Part shown: piece after piece, positions 54,410 through 63,147 of the stretch
Layout: each line of letters starts with the position of its first letter
How positions within the stretch are numbered: the stretch's first letter is position 1
From: an alpha proteobacterium L41A
GTDB taxonomy: Bacteria; Pseudomonadota; Alphaproteobacteria; Caulobacterales; Caulobacteraceae
Assembly (NCBI GenBank): GCA_000335735.1
Contig: AMYY01000013.1
Coordinates: 1-64,000 of the forward strand
Direction: 5' to 3'
Length of the DNA stretch: 64,000 nucleotides
The notes under the pieces: generated by a model
Database searches by the model: none
Seen by the model: only the letters and a program-made list of their open reading frames with translations
What the model was told of the DNA's origin: nothing
Program-made: the position numbers and the translations under genes

Positions 54410-55318
54410 ATGGAACGGAACAGTATCTTGGTTGAACGACAAAGAGGTCTGGGCCGCGGCCTGTCGGCGTTGTTGGGACCGGACGCCGAGGCGCCCGTCG
54501 CATCCGACGCGCCCGTGCCCGCAGGCGTGCAACGCGTGCCGATCGAAAGCCTGAAGCCCAATCCGGACCAACCGCGCAAGACCTTCCGCCAAGAGGATCT
54601 GGAAGAACTGACCGCCTCGATCCGCGACAAGGGGGTGCTGCAGCCGATCCTGGTGCGGACCCAACCGGGCGAGGACGGCGTCTGGCAGATCATCGCCGGC
54701 GAACGTCGCTGGCGCGCGTCGCAGGCGGCGCGCCTGACCGAGGTGCCGATCGTGGTCCACGAGATGGACGACGTCGAAGTGTTCGAAGTCGCCATCGTCG
54801 AGAATGTCCAGCGCGCGGACCTGAATCCGCTGGAAGAGGCCGAGGCGTACCGCGTTCTGATGGAGCGCTTCGGACGGACGCAGGACGCGGTGGCCGGCGT
54901 GGTTGGCAAGAGCCGCAGCCATGTGGCCAACACCATGCGCCTCCTGCAACTGCCTGAGCGGGTGCTGTTCTATGTGCGAGAAGGCAAACTGTCCGCAGGT
55001 CACGCCCGGGCCCTCATCAATACGCCCGATCCGGGTCAGTTGGCGGACATCGCCTTTGTGGATGGTCTCAGCGTCCGTGAGACCGAGGCCCTGGCGCGCC
55101 GTGCGGTCGAGGGGCCGAAGTCGACGAAGGCCAAGCCGACGCCGGCGGCCGCAGGCGGGGAGGGAGCGGCCGATGTCGCCGCCCTACAGCAGGATCTGGC
55201 CGATGCGCTGGGCCTAAAGGTGCAGTTGTCGGACAAGGGCGGAAAGGGCGAACTGACGATCGGCTACAGCTCGCTGGAGCAGCTCGACGACCTGTGCCGC
55301 CGTTTGATGCGCGGCTGA
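54410..55318 (+). CDS. parB: Chromosome partitioning protein ParB
   Basis: A CTP-dependent DNA clamp that loads at parS and spreads, forming the centromere complex. QRGLGRGLSALLG near the start binds ParA. VPIESLKPNPDQPRKTF starts the CTPase domain, and IIAGERRWRASQAARL is the GERRxRA motif that binds CTP. ENVQRADLNPLEEAEAY follows, and VVGKSRSHVANTMRLLQLP is the helix-turn-helix that reads parS. The C-terminal dimer domain ends in LDDLCRRLMRG. Length 302. The ATG at 54410 is used; an in-frame TTG at 54428 is possible. Confidence 0.97.
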   Translation: MERNSILVERQRGLGRGLSALLGPDAEAPVASDAPVPAGVQRVPIESLKPNPDQPRKTFRQEDLEELTASIRDKGVLQPILVRTQPGEDGVWQIIAGERRWRASQAARLTEVPIVVHEMDDVEVFEVAIVENVQRADLNPLEEAEAYRVLMERFGRTQDAVAGVVGKSRSHVANTMRLLQLPERVLFYVREGKLSAGHARALINTPDPGQLADIAFVDGLSVRETEALARRAVEGPKSTKAKPTPAAAGGEGAADVAALQQDLADALGLKVQLSDKGGKGELTIGYSSLEQLDDLCRRLMRG

Positions 55319-55344
55319 GCGGCGGACTGTGCTAGGGTGTCGAT

Positions 55345-55527
55345 ATGACTGTAGCCACGACACCCACCGCCGCCGAAAAGCTGAAACAGGCGCTCGCCGC
55401 GAAGAAGGCCAAGGCGGGTCATGGGTTCAACGCCCAACCGGGCGCCAAGGCCGAAGAGAAGGCTGTGTCGGCGCGCAATGTCGCCATGGCCCAGCCCGCC
55501 TTCCGCAAGGCCTCCAAGCGCGGCTAA
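55345..55527 (+). CDS. Small Lys/Ala-rich protein of unknown function
   Basis: A 60-residue basic protein, largely alternating Ala, Lys and polar residues (EKLKQALAAKKAKAGHGFNAQPGAKAEE), probably disordered with one helix. It has no cysteine or membrane segment. It starts 26 bases after parB, on the same strand, and ends next to the convergent holA. Similar tiny proteins follow parB in related genomes by my reading of the context, but I cannot name it. The codon pattern (GC-rich third positions) supports translation. Confidence 0.65.
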   Translation: MTVATTPTAAEKLKQALAAKKAKAGHGFNAQPGAKAEEKAVSARNVAMAQPAFRKASKRG

Positions 55528-55529
55528 GG

Positions 55530-56582
55530 CTACAGCCCCAGCCGTCTGGCGCGACCTGCGATTTCCAGCAGCAGGCGTTCGGCGATCAGTTGGTCCGGCA
55601 TTCCGGTCGTCTTGGTGGCCATATCGGCCGTGTTGATGCTGTCCAAGACCTCGTCCAGGGCTTCGAGCCGCCAGGATCGGGCCTGACGCAGCATTTCCGC
55701 CTCCTGTTTCCAGAAGACGCCGGCGGCCTTGGCGGCCTCCTTGGCGTTCGCGCCGTTGGCCTGCAAAATATTTATCCGGCGTAGCTTTCCGAGATGGATC
55801 GCGGCGGAGCGAACGGCGAGCACCGACGATTCGCCCTCGGCGAAGGCGCGCCTTAGCCCCGCCTGCGCCGGACCGGGACGCGCGCCGAAAGCCTGAAGCG
55901 CCGCATCCGACAGGGAGGCGTCCGGCTCGACGCCGAGATGATGCTCCAGCGCATCCATATCCAACGTCTTGCCGGTGCCGGGGCCGATGAACAGGGCCAG
56001 GCGCTCGATCTCCTGCCGCATCAAGCCCCGCTCGCGCGGCAGGCGCGCGACGAAGCGGTCCAGGGCGTCGGAGGTCAGGCCCACCTTGTCGGCGGCCAGG
56101 GCTTCCCGGACCATGCGGGCGACATCGCCGGTCTCGTCCTCGTAGCAGACGATGCCGACCGCGCCGTTTTCCTTCTCGGCCGCCTTTCTGAGCGCGGATT
56201 CGCGGCCCAGCTGGTCGGCCTCGACGACCATCATGGCGTCGGGATTGTAGCCGCCGTCGGCGTGGATCTTCAGCGCGGCGGCCACAGCCTTGTCCACGCC
56301 GGGCTTCAGCGCCGACAGACGGATGCGCACCAAACGACGGCCGCCCATCAGGGACATGGCCGTCAGCGCCTCTTCCAGCTTCGTTTCATCGCCATCGATG
56401 TCGCTGTCGGTCAGGACGGTGACATTGAAGGGGTCGTTCAGATCGGGCGTGACCGTCTTGCACAACACCTCGGCCCGCTCGGCGACGCCGGACCGGTCCT
56501 TGCCGTGGATCACCGCCGCCCGGATCGCCGGATCGGGCGCCTTCAGAAAGCGATCGATCTCGGGGCGTTTGGCGAGGATCAC
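55530..56582 (-). CDS. holA: DNA polymerase III delta subunit
   Basis: Clamp-loader subunit that opens the beta clamp. The 350-residue protein has the AAA+-like first domain (AAVIHGKDRSGVAERAEVL, TVLTDSDIDGDETKLEEALTAMSLMGGRRLVRIR) and a YNPDAMMVVEADQLG strand. The second domain has LPRERGLMRQEIERLALFIG, the lid domain includes a delta-specific DASLSDAALQAFGARPGPAQA, and the collar helices follow. It lacks a functional Walker A, as usual. It overlaps lptE by four bases and sits in the leuS-lptE-holA operon typical of proteobacteria. Confidence 0.93.
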   Translation of the reverse strand: MILAKRPEIDRFLKAPDPAIRAAVIHGKDRSGVAERAEVLCKTVTPDLNDPFNVTVLTDSDIDGDETKLEEALTAMSLMGGRRLVRIRLSALKPGVDKAVAAALKIHADGGYNPDAMMVVEADQLGRESALRKAAEKENGAVGIVCYEDETGDVARMVREALAADKVGLTSDALDRFVARLPRERGLMRQEIERLALFIGPGTGKTLDMDALEHHLGVEPDASLSDAALQAFGARPGPAQAGLRRAFAEGESSVLAVRSAAIHLGKLRRINILQANGANAKEAAKAAGVFWKQEAEMLRQARSWRLEALDEVLDSINTADMATKTTGMPDQLIAERLLLEIAGRARRLGL

Positions 56583-57058
56583 GGGTTCGACAGCGCCTGC
56601 ATCAGATCCAGTCGGATCAGGCGAGCCAGTTCGGCCGCGGCCCGCTCCTCGCCGTCCTGCTGGGCGGCGATGGCGGCATAGGGCTGGTCGGCGGTGGCGT
56701 AGGTCGTGGTGACCGTTTCCGTGCCGCTGACAGGCATTCCGCCGGCGGCCGGGGTCAGGGTCCAGGTCGCCTTGACCGTCAGTTCATAGCGGGTGGCGGT
56801 GTCGTCGATGCGGCGACCGAGCGAACGGCGGTTCTGCTGAACCTCTGTCGTCAGGCGATACAGCGGCGTCGCGCCGCGATCCGAAGCGAGGGCGTCTTCC
56901 AGCTGCTCGCGCAGGCGATAGCCTAGGCGGTCGTCCTGGGTCGTGACGGCGATTCGTCGCAGGGACGAACCGACGGCCGGCTCGGCGTACATCGGCGTAA
57001 AGCCGCAGGCGGAAACCGCCAGAGACGCGAAAACCGCGCAAGTCGCCGCAATACGCAT
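56579..57058 (-). CDS. lptE: LPS assembly lipoprotein LptE
   Basis: Outer-membrane lipoprotein that plugs and assists LptD in inserting lipopolysaccharide. A lipoprotein signal [18 protein letters not shown] ends with the lipidated cysteine at residue 18, followed by GFTPMY, the common start of alphaproteobacterial LptE. The remaining 140 residues alternate strands and helices. The start overlaps the leuS stop by one base (TGATG on the minus strand). The open frame extends upstream inside leuS but is not real there. Length 159. Confidence 0.9.
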   Translation of the reverse strand: MRIAATCAVFASLAVSACGFTPMYAEPAVGSSLRRIAVTTQDDRLGYRLREQLEDALASDRGATPLYRLTTEVQQNRRSLGRRIDDTATRYELTVKATWTLTPAAGGMPVSGTETVTTTYATADQPYAAIAAQQDGEERAAAELARLIRLDLMQALSNP

Positions 57059-59637
57059 CAGCCGGCCACCAGATTGACGATGCGGTCCTTGACCACGACG
57101 ATCTTCTTCACGCTCAGACCCTCCAGCCGCGCCTTGACCGTTTCGTCGGCCAGGACCAGCGCTTCGACCTCGGACGGCTCCATGCCGCGCGGCACGCGGA
57201 TTTCCGCGCGACGCTTGCCGTTGATCTGGATGGGCAGGACCACTTCGTCGTCGGCCGCGAGCGCAGCGTCCCACACGGGCCACGGCGCGTCCAGAACCAT
57301 CCCGTCTTCCCCCAGCCGCGTCCAGGCTTCTTCGGCCAGGTGCGGGGTGAAGGGGGCGATCAGGCGGGCCAGCGCCGACAGGGCCTGACGCTTGGCGTCG
57401 CCGCCGGCCCGGGCATTGTCGCGAATGGTGGCGACAAAGGCGTAGAGCTTGGCGATGGCAGAGTTGAAGCGGAAGCCTTCGACCCCTTCGGACACGGCCT
57501 TGATGGCCTTGTGCGTTTCGCGCAGCAGTTCGGCGTTGGCCTTGTCCTCGCCCGCGAAATCGGCGTCATAGGTGTCGAACAGGGTCCAGGCGCGCTGGAC
57601 GAAGCGACTGGCGCCCTCCACCCCGCCGGGGGTCCATTGAACGTCTCGTTCGGGCGGGCTGTCGGACAGGACGAACAGGCGACCGGCGTCCACGCCGTGG
57701 CTTTCCAGGATTTCGGCCGGAGCGACGACGTTCTTCTTGGACTTGGACATCTTTTCGATGTCGCCGATGACCAGGGTCTCGCCGGTCGAAAGCTGGCGGG
57801 CCGAGCGGACGCCGTTGTCGTTCTTGAGCTCGACGTCGGTCGGCTCGACCCAGGCGCCGTCGGCCCGGCGATAGGTTTCGTGGACCACCATGCCTTGGGT
57901 GAACAGGCCGTCGAACGGCTCCTTCACCGACAGCATGCCGGCGTCAGACAGGGCGCGGGTGATGAAGCGGGCGTACAGCAGGTGCAGGACCGCGTGCTCG
58001 ACCCCGCCGATATATTGATCGACAGCCAGCCAGCGGTCGGCGGCGGCCTTGTCGATCGGCGCCTCGGCCGTCGGATCGGTGAAGCGGGCGAAATACCAGC
58101 TGGAATCGACAAAGGTGTCGAGCGTGTCGGTCTCGCGCGTCGCGTCGGCGCCGCACGACGGGCATTTCACGTGCTTCCAGGTCGCGTGACGCGCCAAGGG
58201 ATTGCCGGGCACGTCGAAGGTCACATCGTCAGGCAGGACGACCGGCAACTGATCGGCGGGAACCTCGACGACGCCGCAGGATGGGCAGTGGATGATCGGG
58301 ATCGGGCAACCCCAATAGCGTTGGCGGGAGACGCCCCAGTCGCGCAGGCGATAGATGGTCTCGGCGCGTCCCTGGCCGGCGGCCTCGACCTTGGCGATCG
58401 CGGCGGCCTTGGCGGCCTCGACGTCCATGCCGTTCAGGAAGTCTGAGTTGAAGATGCGGCCAGGGCCGACATAGGCCTCGGTTCCGATCTCTACCGTGTC
58501 GGCGTCGTCGGATTTGACCACCGGCGTCACCGGCAGATCGTATTTGCGGGCGAAATCCAGGTCCCGCTGGTCGTGGGCCGGGCAGCCGAAGATGGCGCCC
58601 GAACCATAGGTCGACAGCACGAAGTTGGCCGCCCAGACGGGCAGGGTCTTGTCCGGATCGAAGGGATGGCGGACGCGAACGCCCAGATCCACGCCTAGCT
58701 TCTCGGCCTTTTCGATCTCGGCTTCGCTGGTGCCGGTCTGGGCGCAAGACTTGATGAAGTCCGCCACGTCCGGTCGGTGTTCGGCGATGGCCTTGGTCAG
58801 AGGATGATCGGGGGCCAGGGCCAGGAAGCTGGCGCCGAACAAGGTGTCGGGGCGGGTGGTGTAGACCTCGATCGGATCGCGGGCGTGGTTGGGTTCGCCC
58901 TCGGGGGAGGCGGGCAAGAAGGCCGGCGCCTCGGCGATATCCCACCACAGGGTCGCGCCCTTGGACTTGCCGATCCAGTTCTCCTGCATCAGCCGGACCT
59001 TTTCCGGCCAGCGGTCCAGGGTCTTCAGGCCGTCGATCAGGTCGTCGGCATAGTCGGTGATGCGCAAGAACCACTGGTTCAGCTTGCGCTTCTCCACCAG
59101 GGCGCCCGAGCGCCAGCCGCGTCCGTCGATCACCTGTTCGTTGGCCAGGACCGTGTTGTCGACCGGATCCCAGTTGACCACCGCATCCTTGCGATAGACC
59201 AGACCGCGCCGATACAGCTCCAGGAACCAAGCCTGCTGCTTGCCGTAGTATTCCGGGTCGCAGGTGGCGAACTCGCGCGACCAGTCCAGCGACAGACCCA
59301 GCAGCTTCAGCTGCTCGCGCATGTTGGCGATGTTGGAATAGGTCCAACCCTTGGGATGGATGCCGCGCTCCATGGCCGCGTTCTCGGCCGGCATGCCGAA
59401 GGCGTCCCAGCCCATCGGGTGCAGAACGTCGTACCCTTGCGCGCGCTTGGACCGCGCCACCACGTCGCCCATCACATAGTTGCGGGCGTGACCCATGTGG
59501 ATGTTGCCCGACGGATAGGGGAACATCTCGAGCACATAGTATTTCGGCCGACCGGTGTCCTTCGTGACGAAGGCGGAGGCCTCGGCCCATCGGGCCTGCT
59601 GGCGGGGTTCGGCGGTCTTGGGTTCGTAACGGGCCAC
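57058..59637 (-). CDS. leuS: Leucyl-tRNA synthetase
   Basis: Charges tRNA-Leu. A class I synthetase of 859 residues. [25 protein letters not shown] is the HIGH region. The CP1 editing domain is present ([21 protein letters not shown] with the T-rich peptide), and [14 protein letters not shown] is the KMSKS loop. I prefer the GTG at 59637 ([17 protein letters not shown]), with AGGA five bases upstream, over a TTG at 59682. Two hairpin repeats lie in the gap upstream. lptE and holA follow in the same transcript. Confidence 0.96.
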   Translation of the reverse strand: MARYEPKTAEPRQQARWAEASAFVTKDTGRPKYYVLEMFPYPSGNIHMGHARNYVMGDVVARSKRAQGYDVLHPMGWDAFGMPAENAAMERGIHPKGWTYSNIANMREQLKLLGLSLDWSREFATCDPEYYGKQQAWFLELYRRGLVYRKDAVVNWDPVDNTVLANEQVIDGRGWRSGALVEKRKLNQWFLRITDYADDLIDGLKTLDRWPEKVRLMQENWIGKSKGATLWWDIAEAPAFLPASPEGEPNHARDPIEVYTTRPDTLFGASFLALAPDHPLTKAIAEHRPDVADFIKSCAQTGTSEAEIEKAEKLGVDLGVRVRHPFDPDKTLPVWAANFVLSTYGSGAIFGCPAHDQRDLDFARKYDLPVTPVVKSDDADTVEIGTEAYVGPGRIFNSDFLNGMDVEAAKAAAIAKVEAAGQGRAETIYRLRDWGVSRQRYWGCPIPIIHCPSCGVVEVPADQLPVVLPDDVTFDVPGNPLARHATWKHVKCPSCGADATRETDTLDTFVDSSWYFARFTDPTAEAPIDKAAADRWLAVDQYIGGVEHAVLHLLYARFITRALSDAGMLSVKEPFDGLFTQGMVVHETYRRADGAWVEPTDVELKNDNGVRSARQLSTGETLVIGDIEKMSKSKKNVVAPAEILESHGVDAGRLFVLSDSPPERDVQWTPGGVEGASRFVQRAWTLFDTYDADFAGEDKANAELLRETHKAIKAVSEGVEGFRFNSAIAKLYAFVATIRDNARAGGDAKRQALSALARLIAPFTPHLAEEAWTRLGEDGMVLDAPWPVWDAALAADDEVVLPIQINGKRRAEIRVPRGMEPSEVEALVLADETVKARLEGLSVKKIVVVKDRIVNLVAG

Positions 59638-59657
59638 GGTCGTCCTGAAAGTCGAAA

Positions 59658-59706
59658 GGGCGCTGACGCCCTCCCGGCTCAACTAGCCCGAAGGACGACA
59701 GCGCCC
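59658..59706. repeat. Intergenic hairpin repeat, copy A
   Basis: Perfect 8-bp arms GGGCGCTG (59658-59665) and CAGCGCCC (59699-59706) enclose 33 bases with GGCTCAACTAGCCCG, which aligns with copy B 80 bases away. It lies in the leader region of leuS. Confidence 0.6.
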
Positions 59707-59759
59707 AAGAAGTAATACGTTTCGGCGTTCCCAGCAGGTCCGACGAAACTAAACCAGTC

Positions 59760-59791
59760 GGCGCTCAAGTAGCCCGCATGGCGATAGCGCC
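59760..59791. repeat. Intergenic hairpin repeat, copy B
   Basis: Arms GGCGCT (59760-59765) and AGCGCC (59786-59791) enclose CAAGTAGCCCGCATGGCGAT. It is the shortest copy and nearest to a simple stem-loop, between the DUF3576 gene and leuS. Confidence 0.7.
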
Positions 59792-59812
59792 AAAATAATG
59801 CGAGTGCCGGCT

Positions 59813-60277
59813 TTAACCGGCGTTCGACAGGTTCAGCTGGCGCGCCTTAGTCAGGATGGCGTTTTCCAGATCGGCCTCGGTCTGGGCGGCGACCGGGGCG
59901 GCGGTCCACTGACCATCGGCGCCCTTAACTTCCTTGGTCACCGTGACGTTCAGCGCGTCGGCGCGCAGACGGGTGTCCAGGATGAAGACGGTCGCCTTGA
60001 AGCGCTCGTTCGGCGTCTGGGGGTTGATGTACCAGTCATAGTTGATGACGCCGCCCCACGGATCGGCGGTCAGCAGCGGCATGAAGCTGAGGGTGTCCAG
60101 CGAGGCGCGCCACAGGAAAGCGTTGACGCCGATGCCCTGTTGCACGTTCGTCTTGGGCGCAGACTTCTTGCCGCCGACGAAGGGAATGCTCGAGCAGGCC
60201 GACAGGGACGCGCCCAGGGCCACGCCCGAGACCAGCACGACCGCGACGTTCCGAACCAGGGCCTTGTTGAGGCTCAT
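59813..60277 (-). CDS. DUF3576 lipoprotein
   Basis: A 154-residue lipoprotein. MSLNKALVRNVAVVLVSGVALGASLSACSS is a lipoprotein signal with the lipobox LSAC. The mature domain has GIGVNAFLWRASLDTLSFMPLLTADPWGGVINYDWYINPQTPNERFK, the characteristic block of DUF3576, and ends with a helix ENAILTKARQLNLSNAG. The ATG at 60277 has GGAGA nine bases before it. The family is alphaproteobacterial, envelope-located and of unknown role. A good sigma-70 promoter lies at 60361-60390. Confidence 0.85.
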   Translation of the reverse strand: MSLNKALVRNVAVVLVSGVALGASLSACSSIPFVGGKKSAPKTNVQQGIGVNAFLWRASLDTLSFMPLLTADPWGGVINYDWYINPQTPNERFKATVFILDTRLRADALNVTVTKEVKGADGQWTAAPVAAQTEADLENAILTKARQLNLSNAG

Positions 60278-60360
60278 CAAGAGAAGTCTCCGTAAACTCA
60301 GGGACGTGAGAGCCCTCGCCCGCACGCGCGCACGGCATGAGGAATGCCGACTGCCAGGCT

Positions 60361-60390
60361 CTATAACACGGCGAAAAGGGGCGATGACAA
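60361..60390 (-). promoter_or_regulatory. Sigma-70 promoter of the DUF3576 gene
   Basis: On the minus strand TTGTCA (60390-60385) is followed after 18 bases by TTATAG (60366-60361). The transcript would begin near 60354, about 77 bases before the start codon. Confidence 0.55.
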
Positions 60391-60538
60391 GGCGAAGTCG
60401 GTTCCCGTCGCATCGCGCGTGGCGGTGTTTTGCGAAGGGCGTGTGAGATTTCGCCGGAATCCGCCCGAATCCCGTGACGCTTGAGACACATACGCCGACA
60501 ACAATGCGTGGGAACCTTGTTATCGCCGGCCCATTGCG

Positions 60539-60566
60539 TTGACCGCGCAGACGCCCGGTGTCTAAT
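60539..60566 (+). promoter_or_regulatory. Sigma-70-like promoter of the NtrZ-like gene
   Basis: TTGACC (60539-60544), a 16-base spacer and TCTAAT (60561-60566). It lies 75 bases before the chosen start. The 363-base gap 60278-60640 holds these two divergent promoters and nothing else I can support. Confidence 0.5.
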
Positions 60567-60640
60567 CGCGGGGCTCACGACCATATAAGGTCGGTTCAGG
60601 GATGAAACGCCGCCTCATGGCGGGGTTCGAAGGATTTGGT

Positions 60641-61021
60641 ATGCGGTTCGGTGGTTTCCTGGCAGTGATGATGGCGACGACGGCGATGGCCGCGTCGACG
60701 TCGGCGCTCGCCCAAAGCCGGTCCACAGTCTCTCTGTCGGAAGCCCAGGCGGCGCAACGCAATACGCCGGCTCCGCAGCGTCGCGGTCTGCGCCTGAACG
60801 ACCGCGGCCGGTGGGGTCTGGATTTCAACCTCAATCAGCCCGTCGGCCGCGAGACTGAATGGGGTGATGTCGAAGCCGGCGCCTATTATCGGCTGAACGA
60901 CCGTCTGCGGGTCGGGGCCGCCGCCGCCGTCAGCACGCCGGAAGCCGATCCGGCCCGCGCGCCCGAAACCAACGGCCGGGCCCAGCCTCGGGTCCGTCTG
61001 GAAACCATCTTCAAATTCTGA
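60641..61021 (+). CDS. ntrZ: Periplasmic protein, NtrZ-like
   Basis: A 126-residue exported protein. MRFGGFLAVMMATTAMAASTSALAQ is a signal peptide with an ALA-type cut site. The mature part has RRGLRLNDRGRWGLDFNLNQPVGRE and GAYYRLNDRLRVGAAAAVSTPE, ending RVRLETIFKF, a small beta-rich protein. The pattern fits the NtrZ family of Caulobacterales, which acts from the periplasm on the nitrogen sensor kinase NtrY; I base this on memory of the family, and ntrXY are not in the window. I start at 60641 because AAGGA lies six bases before it; an ATG at 60602 has no proper ribosome binding site. Confidence 0.6.
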   Translation: MRFGGFLAVMMATTAMAASTSALAQSRSTVSLSEAQAAQRNTPAPQRRGLRLNDRGRWGLDFNLNQPVGRETEWGDVEAGAYYRLNDRLRVGAAAAVSTPEADPARAPETNGRAQPRVRLETIFKF

Positions 61022-61031
61022 TTTCGATCGG

Positions 61032-61676
61032 TCAGCGAAACGCTGACTGGATCGCACTTACCGCCGCCAGGCCGCAGGCGCCTGTGTGTGCGAGCGTTGA
61101 GGCGTTCTCTGGCGTGACACCGCCCAGCGCATAGACCGGCAGGCGGGCGGCTTTCACATGCTGTTCGAATGCGGTGACGCCCAGGGCGGGTTTACCGGCG
61201 GACGCGCCGCCCGCCGGAAATACCGGCGACAGGATCAGGGCGTTCACGGCTTCGGGCGTGGGCGAAGCGCCATGCCAAGCCGCCGTCAGGATCCAGCCGG
61301 GTCGGTCCGAGCGGATGCGCGCTGCTTGGTCCGCGGCCCGTTCGGGCAGGTGGAGCCCGTCGGCGTCGATCGCCTCGGCCAGATTGGGGTCCAGCCCAAC
61401 CAGCAATTTCACGTCCCGACCGGCCGTTGCTTCCCGAAGCCGATGCCCCGTTTCGACGGCATCGGATGCGCCAAAAGCGCGATAGACCACCGCCGAACCG
61501 GCGGGCAGGCGCGCCGCCGTCTCCCACGGTCGTGGCGTGCGATCCGGGTCGGTGAAGAACAGCATCGGCGGCAAGGCTGCGGCGGCCGGGCTGACAGCAG
61601 CGGCGGCGCGGTTTAGAGCGGTCGCGGCGTTCCAGAGCGCGCGCGCATCGTCGCTGTAACCAGCCGGCAGGATCAT
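61032..61676 (-). CDS. thiE: Thiamine phosphate synthase / TenI-like protein
   Basis: A 214-residue TIM-barrel protein of the ThiE/TenI family. MLFFTDPDRTPRPWETAARLPAGSAVVYRAFG opens the barrel, and VKLLVGLDPNLAEAIDADGLHLPE is the substrate loop. LILSPVFPAGGASAGKPALGVTAFEQHVKAARLPVYALGGVTPENA carries the phosphate-binding glycines. The early strands are shorter than in true ThiE, and no other thi gene is near, so a TenI-like salvage or regulatory role is possible. Its start codon overlaps that of the divergent yggS (CATG). Confidence 0.8.
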   Translation of the reverse strand: MILPAGYSDDARALWNAATALNRAAAAVSPAAAALPPMLFFTDPDRTPRPWETAARLPAGSAVVYRAFGASDAVETGHRLREATAGRDVKLLVGLDPNLAEAIDADGLHLPERAADQAARIRSDRPGWILTAAWHGASPTPEAVNALILSPVFPAGGASAGKPALGVTAFEQHVKAARLPVYALGGVTPENASTLAHTGACGLAAVSAIQSAFR

Positions 61677-62391
61677 GACCTCTTCTTCCTCCGCTTTTTC
61701 CGCCCCGTCCATCGCCGAAAGGGTCGCCGGGGTGCGGGCGCGCATCGACGCCGCCTGCCATGCGGCCGGTCGGGATCCAGCGGACGTGACCCTGACCGCC
61801 GTTTCCAAGACGCAAGCCCCAGAGGCCATAGACGCTATCCTGGCGACGGGTCAGCGGATCTTCGGCGAGAACCGGGTGCAGGAGGCGCAGGGTCGTTGGG
61901 CCGACCGTCGTGGGGCCTTGCCGGGTCTGGAACTGCGCCTGATCGGCCCGTTGCAGACCAACAAGGCCGAGGACGCGGTCGCCCTGTTCGATGTGATCGA
62001 GACCCTGGACCGCGAGAAGCTGGCGCGGGCCCTGGCGCAGGCGGGCGAAAAGCGCGGCCGATCGCCGCGCGTCCTTGTCCAGGTCAATACCGGCGCCGAA
62101 CCGCAGAAGGCCGGGGTCCTGCCCGACGCCGCCGACGCCCTGATTGCGGCGGCCCGAGACACCTACGGGCTGATGGTCGAGGGTCTGATGTGCATTCCCC
62201 CGGCGGATCAGGACGCAGAGCCACATTTTCAGATGTTGCGGGACATGGCCGAACGAAACGGTTTATCGGTCCTTTCGATGGGCATGAGCGGCGACTACGA
62301 GACCGCCATACGGTGCGGCGCGACGCACGTCAGGGTCGGAACGGCCTTGTTCGGGGAACGAAATCGACCCGAAACGCCCTCTAGCTCGTAA
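61675..62391 (+). CDS. PLP homeostasis protein YggS (PLPBP)
   Basis: A 238-residue PLP-binding protein of the alanine-racemase fold that balances free pyridoxal phosphate. VTLTAVSKTQAPEAIDAILATG holds the Schiff-base lysine. FGENRVQEAQGRW and LRLIGPLQTNKAEDAV are the family signatures, and LSMGMSGDYETAIRCGATHVRVGTALFG the phosphate-binding C-terminus. The ATG at 61675 overlaps the divergent thiE-like start by two bases. It is followed by the CenR-like gene on the same strand after 65 bases. Confidence 0.93.
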   Translation: MTSSSSAFSAPSIAERVAGVRARIDAACHAAGRDPADVTLTAVSKTQAPEAIDAILATGQRIFGENRVQEAQGRWADRRGALPGLELRLIGPLQTNKAEDAVALFDVIETLDREKLARALAQAGEKRGRSPRVLVQVNTGAEPQKAGVLPDAADALIAAARDTYGLMVEGLMCIPPADQDAEPHFQMLRDMAERNGLSVLSMGMSGDYETAIRCGATHVRVGTALFGERNRPETPSSS

Positions 62392-62456
62392 CCCGATGTG
62401 AATATTCGCACCCCCAAGCCTTGGCGCGGGGGCCAAGCCTCGCCATTGTCTGTCCC

Positions 62457-63143
62457 ATGCCTACGCCCAAGACCATTCTGATCATCGACGACGACGACGA
62501 CCTGCGCGAAGCCTTGGCCGAGCAACTGAACCTGCACGAGGAGTTTCGCACCCAGCAGGCGTCGACCGCCACGGACGGCGTGCGAATGGGACGTGAGATC
62601 CGCGCCGATCTGATCCTGTTGGACGTCGATCTGCCCGATATGGATGGCCGCGAGGCCTGTCGCCTGTTGCGCAAGGACGGGGTTTCGACGCCGGTGATCA
62701 TGCTGACGGCGCAATCGGCGGACGCCGACGCCATCCTGGGTCTGGACGCCGGGGCCAACGACTATGTCACCAAGCCCTTCCGGTTCGCTGTGCTGCTCGC
62801 GCGCATCCGCGCCCATCTGCGCAGCCATGAACAGTCGGAAGACGCCGTCTTCACCATCGGCCCCTACGAGTTCCGGCCCGCCGCCAAGGTGCTGATGGAC
62901 ACCAAGGGCAAGAAGGTGCGGTTGACCGAGAAGGAAACCAACATCTTGAAATACCTCTATCGCGCCGGGGCCAAGCCGGTGTCGCGCGAAGAGTTGCTGA
63001 CCGAGGTTTGGGGCTACAACGCCGGGGTCACGACCCATACGCTGGAAACCCACATCTATCGTCTGCGCCAGAAGATCGAACCGGAACCGGGCCATGCCCG
63101 CCTTCTGCTGACCGATGCGGGCGGATATCGGCTGCAGCCCTAA
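62457..63143 (+). CDS. cenR: OmpR-type response regulator, CenR-like
   Basis: A 228-residue response regulator. KTILIIDDDDDLREALAEQL starts the receiver; the phosphoacceptor is Asp56 in LILLDVDLPDMDG, and VTKPF gives the conserved lysine. ILGLDAGANDYVTKPF and EDAVFTIGPYEF lead into a winged-helix DNA-binding domain (VRLTEKETNILKYLYRAG, TTHTLETHIYRLRQKIE). The whole protein closely follows the CenR pattern of Caulobacterales, an essential envelope regulator. No histidine kinase is adjacent, as CenK is usually unlinked. The start at 62457 (MPTPKTILII) is preferred. Confidence 0.85.
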   Translation: MPTPKTILIIDDDDDLREALAEQLNLHEEFRTQQASTATDGVRMGREIRADLILLDVDLPDMDGREACRLLRKDGVSTPVIMLTAQSADADAILGLDAGANDYVTKPFRFAVLLARIRAHLRSHEQSEDAVFTIGPYEFRPAAKVLMDTKGKKVRLTEKETNILKYLYRAGAKPVSREELLTEVWGYNAGVTTHTLETHIYRLRQKIEPEPGHARLLLTDAGGYRLQP

Positions 63144-63147
63144 CGGC

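Noticed and set aside
58164-58176. TTTCACGTG inside leuS resembling parS.
   Set aside because: Only the left half matches; the right arm reads CTTCC instead of AAACA.
59638-59682. Longer LeuS starting at the TTG at 59682.
   Set aside because: The extra 15 residues are not family-like, and the GTG at 59637 has a ribosome binding site and the conserved RYEPKT start.
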